From an uncultured Paracoccaceae bacterium (GTDB lineage: Bacteria > Pseudomonadota > Alphaproteobacteria > Rhodobacterales > Rhodobacteraceae), in NCBI GenBank assembly GCA_947492475.1, contig CANLNM010000006.1, positions 1 to 64,000 on the forward strand: a stretch of DNA of 64,000 nt, written 5' to 3'. The notes under the pieces are model-generated. The model was not told the DNA's origin. It ran no database searches and was given only the letters and a program-made list of their open reading frames with translations. The translations under genes were made by a program, and so were the position numbers. Shown one piece after another: positions 62,057 to 64,000 of the stretch (position 1 is the first letter of the stretch; each line of letters opens with the position of its first letter).

Positions 62057-62743
62057 TCAAACGAAAAGGATTGGTTTGCATAAATGGCTGAACTCTGGCG
62101 TGATTTCCGTGTCATAGCACAGAATTTCTACACCCTTTTGTTGCGCCGTTTTCAGGGCATTGGCGTAAACCGGGTCGATATCTGCGGCAACACTGACCTG
62201 AACGCAATCGGTGCGTTGCACCAGAAACAGCATCACGGCACGATGGCCTTGGGCGACCATATCGGTCAATTCGGCCAGATGTTTGGTGCCGCGCGCAGTG
62301 ACACTATCGGGAAACTCGGCCAGCCCCGGTTGGCGGGACAGGGTGACGGATTTGACTTCGACATAGGTCGTGTCCCCAAGCAGAAAATCAATGCGGCTGT
62401 TTTGCCCATATTTTACCTCTGGCCGGATCGGGCCCAGACCTGCCAATTCGCAAATGCGTCCGGCGTTTAGGGCGTCGTGAACGATCCGGTTGGCCGCGCC
62501 GGTGTCAATTCCGACAAACCCGTCGTCAAATTCAACCAATCGCCACCCCCAATTCAGCTTTTTCTTGGGGTCATCATTGGGTTCCAGCCAGACTTTGAGG
62601 CCGGGTTTCTTTAATCCCATCATCGAACCGGGATTGGGGCAATGGGCCTTTATCACTTGGCCATCGTCCAGTTCGACATCCGCCAAAAAGCGCATATATC
62701 GACGGATCAAGCGGCCGGAAACCAAGGGGCGGGAATAGTTCAT
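62057..62743 (-). CDS. sfsA: SfsA-family DNA/RNA nuclease-like protein
   Basis: The 228-residue protein has the SfsA blocks LIRRYMRFLADVELDDGQ, HCPNPGSMMGL, KYGQNSRIDFLL and YVEVKSVTLS, including acidic residues of a PD-D/ExK nuclease core. Its role is unclear; it was first linked to maltose-gene expression. The ATG at 62743 gives the family length; upstream in-frame sequence is unsupported, though the ribosome site is poor. Confidence 0.9.
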   Translation of the reverse strand: MNYSRPLVSGRLIRRYMRFLADVELDDGQVIKAHCPNPGSMMGLKKPGLKVWLEPNDDPKKKLNWGWRLVEFDDGFVGIDTGAANRIVHDALNAGRICELAGLGPIRPEVKYGQNSRIDFLLGDTTYVEVKSVTLSRQPGLAEFPDSVTARGTKHLAELTDMVAQGHRAVMLFLVQRTDCVQVSVAADIDPVYANALKTAQQKGVEILCYDTEITPEFSHLCKPILFV

Positions 62744-63038
62744 AGGGATGCATACCCCGCCCACAAGGTTTGGAAAAGTGGCGCGTTGTTGAATGCCGCA
62801 AAGCTTTGACTCCATGCAGCGTTTTTTCTGCATCCGATCAACGGCCCACGTCATGCAATTCTAGCCTAAACGTCGAGCATTTCTGACCCAAACCGGCCAT
62901 TGGATGAGATCAACATCAATGCCCGATATGCGGGACAAAGGGTGCATTCGCTACGGTCATGCCAAGGTCTGCTTTGAAGTGCATTGTCAGATCCATGTCT
63001 TCTTACCAAAATTGCTTTGCGCTCACTCAACGCTGACG
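62744..63038. other. Non-coding gap
   Basis: The 295 bases between the sfsA start and the DUF1330 stop show no supported gene. Part continues in frame with sfsA on the minus strand (to 62854) but lacks family features. No clear terminator or repeat was seen. Confidence 0.4.
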
Positions 63039-63326
63039 TCACTCCTCGTAAAAGTTAAACACCATTGCCCCAGCTTGTTCCCTCAAAGGGATAAGGGCGG
63101 CATATGCGGAACATCCGTAAAATTGCTCGGCAATATCCATGTCGGGAAATCGGAAGACGCCTGTCACGTGCGACTGCTTTTGATCGCCAAGAAGGGTTTT
63201 GATATAGTTACCTCTGACGATGACTTCAGCGCCATACTCCTTCATGATCGGGGCGGCGGCTTCTGCATATTCCTGCATTTTCGTTGCATCTCTGATTTCG
63301 GCGAAAGCAACGTTTAGTACGGTCAT
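63039..63326 (-). CDS. DUF1330 / dimeric alpha-beta barrel protein
   Basis: The 95-residue protein resembles the DUF1330 family (VLNVAFAEIRDATKMQEYAE, then VIVRGNYIKTLLGD and GVFRFPDMDIAEQFYGCSAY). The fold is shared with small monooxygenases and stress proteins, but function is unknown. It overlaps the upstream MarR gene by four bases, so the regulator probably controls it. Confidence 0.8.
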   Translation of the reverse strand: MTVLNVAFAEIRDATKMQEYAEAAAPIMKEYGAEVIVRGNYIKTLLGDQKQSHVTGVFRFPDMDIAEQFYGCSAYAALIPLREQAGAMVFNFYEE

Positions 63327-63808
63327 GAAGTTCTCTCTTTCTCACTTAGGCCCAATTGGGTTGATTGTACTGGCAATGCTGTAATTTTCTTGAGTTGGGC
63401 CGCCAAATGAGCCTTTTCTTCGGGGCCAATCACGGCACTGATCATGCGTTCCGAAGTCACCTTTACATCCCCTGCTGCCCGTTTCAGCGCGTAACCTTTT
63501 TCAGTTAACGATAGCAGGCGCACCCTCCCGTCAGTAGTAGATTTCCGCTGTTCTAAGTAGCCGCTGTCTATCAACTCTGAGAGGGTAACAGAGGCCGCTT
63601 GCTTGGAAACGCCAGCCAGTTCTGCAAGATCGATTGCTCGTATTGATTTCTTATTGAAAACAGCAATAAGACGGGCTTGGGATGCGGTAACATCGCTGAA
63701 GCCCAGCTCTCGGACCGTCTGGACCGTCATTGCGTGGTACACATCAAACGCTGTCTTAAGAAGCCAACCGATGTTGTGATCGATGTCGTTTTCTTTGTTT
63801 GAACCCAT
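63323..63808 (-). CDS. MarR-family transcriptional regulator
   Basis: The 161-residue protein is a winged-helix MarR regulator, with the recognition region AIDLAELAGVSKQAASVTLS (about 56-75) and the wing KSTTDGRVRLLSLTEKGYAL. MarR proteins are dimers that repress nearby genes until a small ligand binds. GGGGA lies upstream of the ATG. A 46-bp near-perfect palindrome in its promoter is the probable operator. Confidence 0.92.
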   Translation of the reverse strand: MGSNKENDIDHNIGWLLKTAFDVYHAMTVQTVRELGFSDVTASQARLIAVFNKKSIRAIDLAELAGVSKQAASVTLSELIDSGYLEQRKSTTDGRVRLLSLTEKGYALKRAAGDVKVTSERMISAVIGPEEKAHLAAQLKKITALPVQSTQLGLSEKERTS

Positions 63809-63839
63809 TTCAAGTCCCCATTTTTATCACACTCTACGG

Positions 63840-63885
63840 CGTCACAATGGATATAGTCAATGCATTGACTATGTCCGTTGTGACG
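63840..63885. promoter_or_regulatory. 46-bp near-perfect palindromic operator
   Basis: The region from 63840 to 63885 is palindromic at 21 of 23 base pairs. The central 20 bases, ATAGTCAATGCATTGACTAT (63853-63872), are a perfect dyad. TTGACT on each strand could be a -35 hexamer; on the minus strand TAGAGT lies 18 bases further, a candidate -10 for the MarR gene. It lies midway between the MarR and HIT genes and may regulate both. Confidence 0.75.
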
Positions 63886-63923
63886 GTTACCGATATGACC
63901 GTATTCAAAAAGGGCGTTTGCGG

Positions 63924-64000
63924 ATGACAAACATAAATGACTGCATATTTTGCAATCTGGACGCACAATTTGTCGTGGCAGAGAACCAATTTGCCATCGC
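63924..64000 (+). CDS. N-terminus of a HIT-family protein (truncated by window end)
   Basis: The visible 25 residues begin MTNINDCIFCNLDAQFVVAE, the CxxC-type N-terminus of HIT-superfamily nucleotide hydrolases. The catalytic HxHxH lies beyond the window, so the call rests on the short start. AAGGG ten bases upstream of the ATG supports the start. It is divergent from the MarR gene across the palindrome. Confidence 0.7.
   Translation, partial: MTNINDCIFCNLDAQFVVAENQFAI

Noticed and set aside
62744..64000. Right end as a recently acquired island
   Set aside because: The stretch looks slightly more A/T-rich, but I cannot compute composition reliably, and no integrase, tRNA or repeat boundary is visible.

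Overview
The window reads as a chromosomal segment of a Rhodobacterales (Roseobacter-group) alphaproteobacterium. The basis is gene content and order: a NarR-type Fnr-family regulator divergent from a narK-narGHJI operon, separate MnmD and FAD-oxidase genes in place of a fused MnmC, a PrtD-type type I secretion pair, paired MlaA/MlaC, and glnK-amtB. Genes are densely packed, often with 4-base ATGA overlaps. I saw no tRNA, rRNA, insertion sequence, prophage or CRISPR array. Most of it looks like stable core genome, with two catabolic or respiratory accessory blocks in the left half.

Region 1 (1-15.8 kb), anaerobic nitrate respiration. A possible sulfoacetaldehyde acetyltransferase tail and a YeiH-family exporter precede narR, which is divergent from narK1, narK2, narGHJI, a parvulin, a hemerythrin-domain protein, a beta-carbonic anhydrase, moeA and a DUF2478 protein. 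The narR/narK1 spacer holds two Fnr-type boxes. The operon appears to carry transport, enzyme, chaperone and molybdenum-cofactor functions together.

Region 2 (15.8-25 kb), an uptake and catabolic cluster for an unidentified small hydroxy-acid. Leftward are a GntR/FadR regulator, a Gfo/Idh/MocA dehydrogenase and an isopropylmalate-dehydrogenase-family enzyme. Rightward are a complete tripartite tricarboxylate transporter (binding protein, small and large membrane subunits), an LsrG-like small protein, a metallo-beta-lactamase-fold lactonase, an OtnK-like four-carbon acid-sugar kinase and an OtnC-like class II aldolase/decarboxylase. The logic is import, lactone opening, oxidation to a 3-oxo acid, phosphorylation and decarboxylation to a triose phosphate. 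The enzyme combination differs from the textbook tetronate routes and is the best candidate here for an undescribed pathway. modABC (molybdate uptake) follows, behind a potential RNA stem-loop.

Region 3 (27.6-46.5 kb), amino-acid metabolism and housekeeping: threonine degradation (tdh-kbl) with an XRE-cupin regulator and a divergent thiolase; yaaA, recQ and a MnmC1-like oxidase, divergent from mnmD and an EamA transporter; a soluble lytic transglycosylase; dapA; an AlkZ-like glycosylase; a membrane protein; smpB; a sulfurtransferase and an aromatic aminotransferase.

Region 4 (46.6-64 kb), nitrogen control and envelope: amtB-glnK, a class A penicillin-binding protein, mlaA-mlaC with a small secreted protein, a type I secretion ABC/HlyD pair without an adjacent cargo, a RidA-GDPD-FemAB-like-PhhB operon, a ferredoxin-reductase-like flavoprotein with rsmD and a HAD phosphatase, map, sfsA, and at the right end a DUF1330/MarR pair divergent from a truncated HIT-family gene across a 46-bp near-perfect palindrome.
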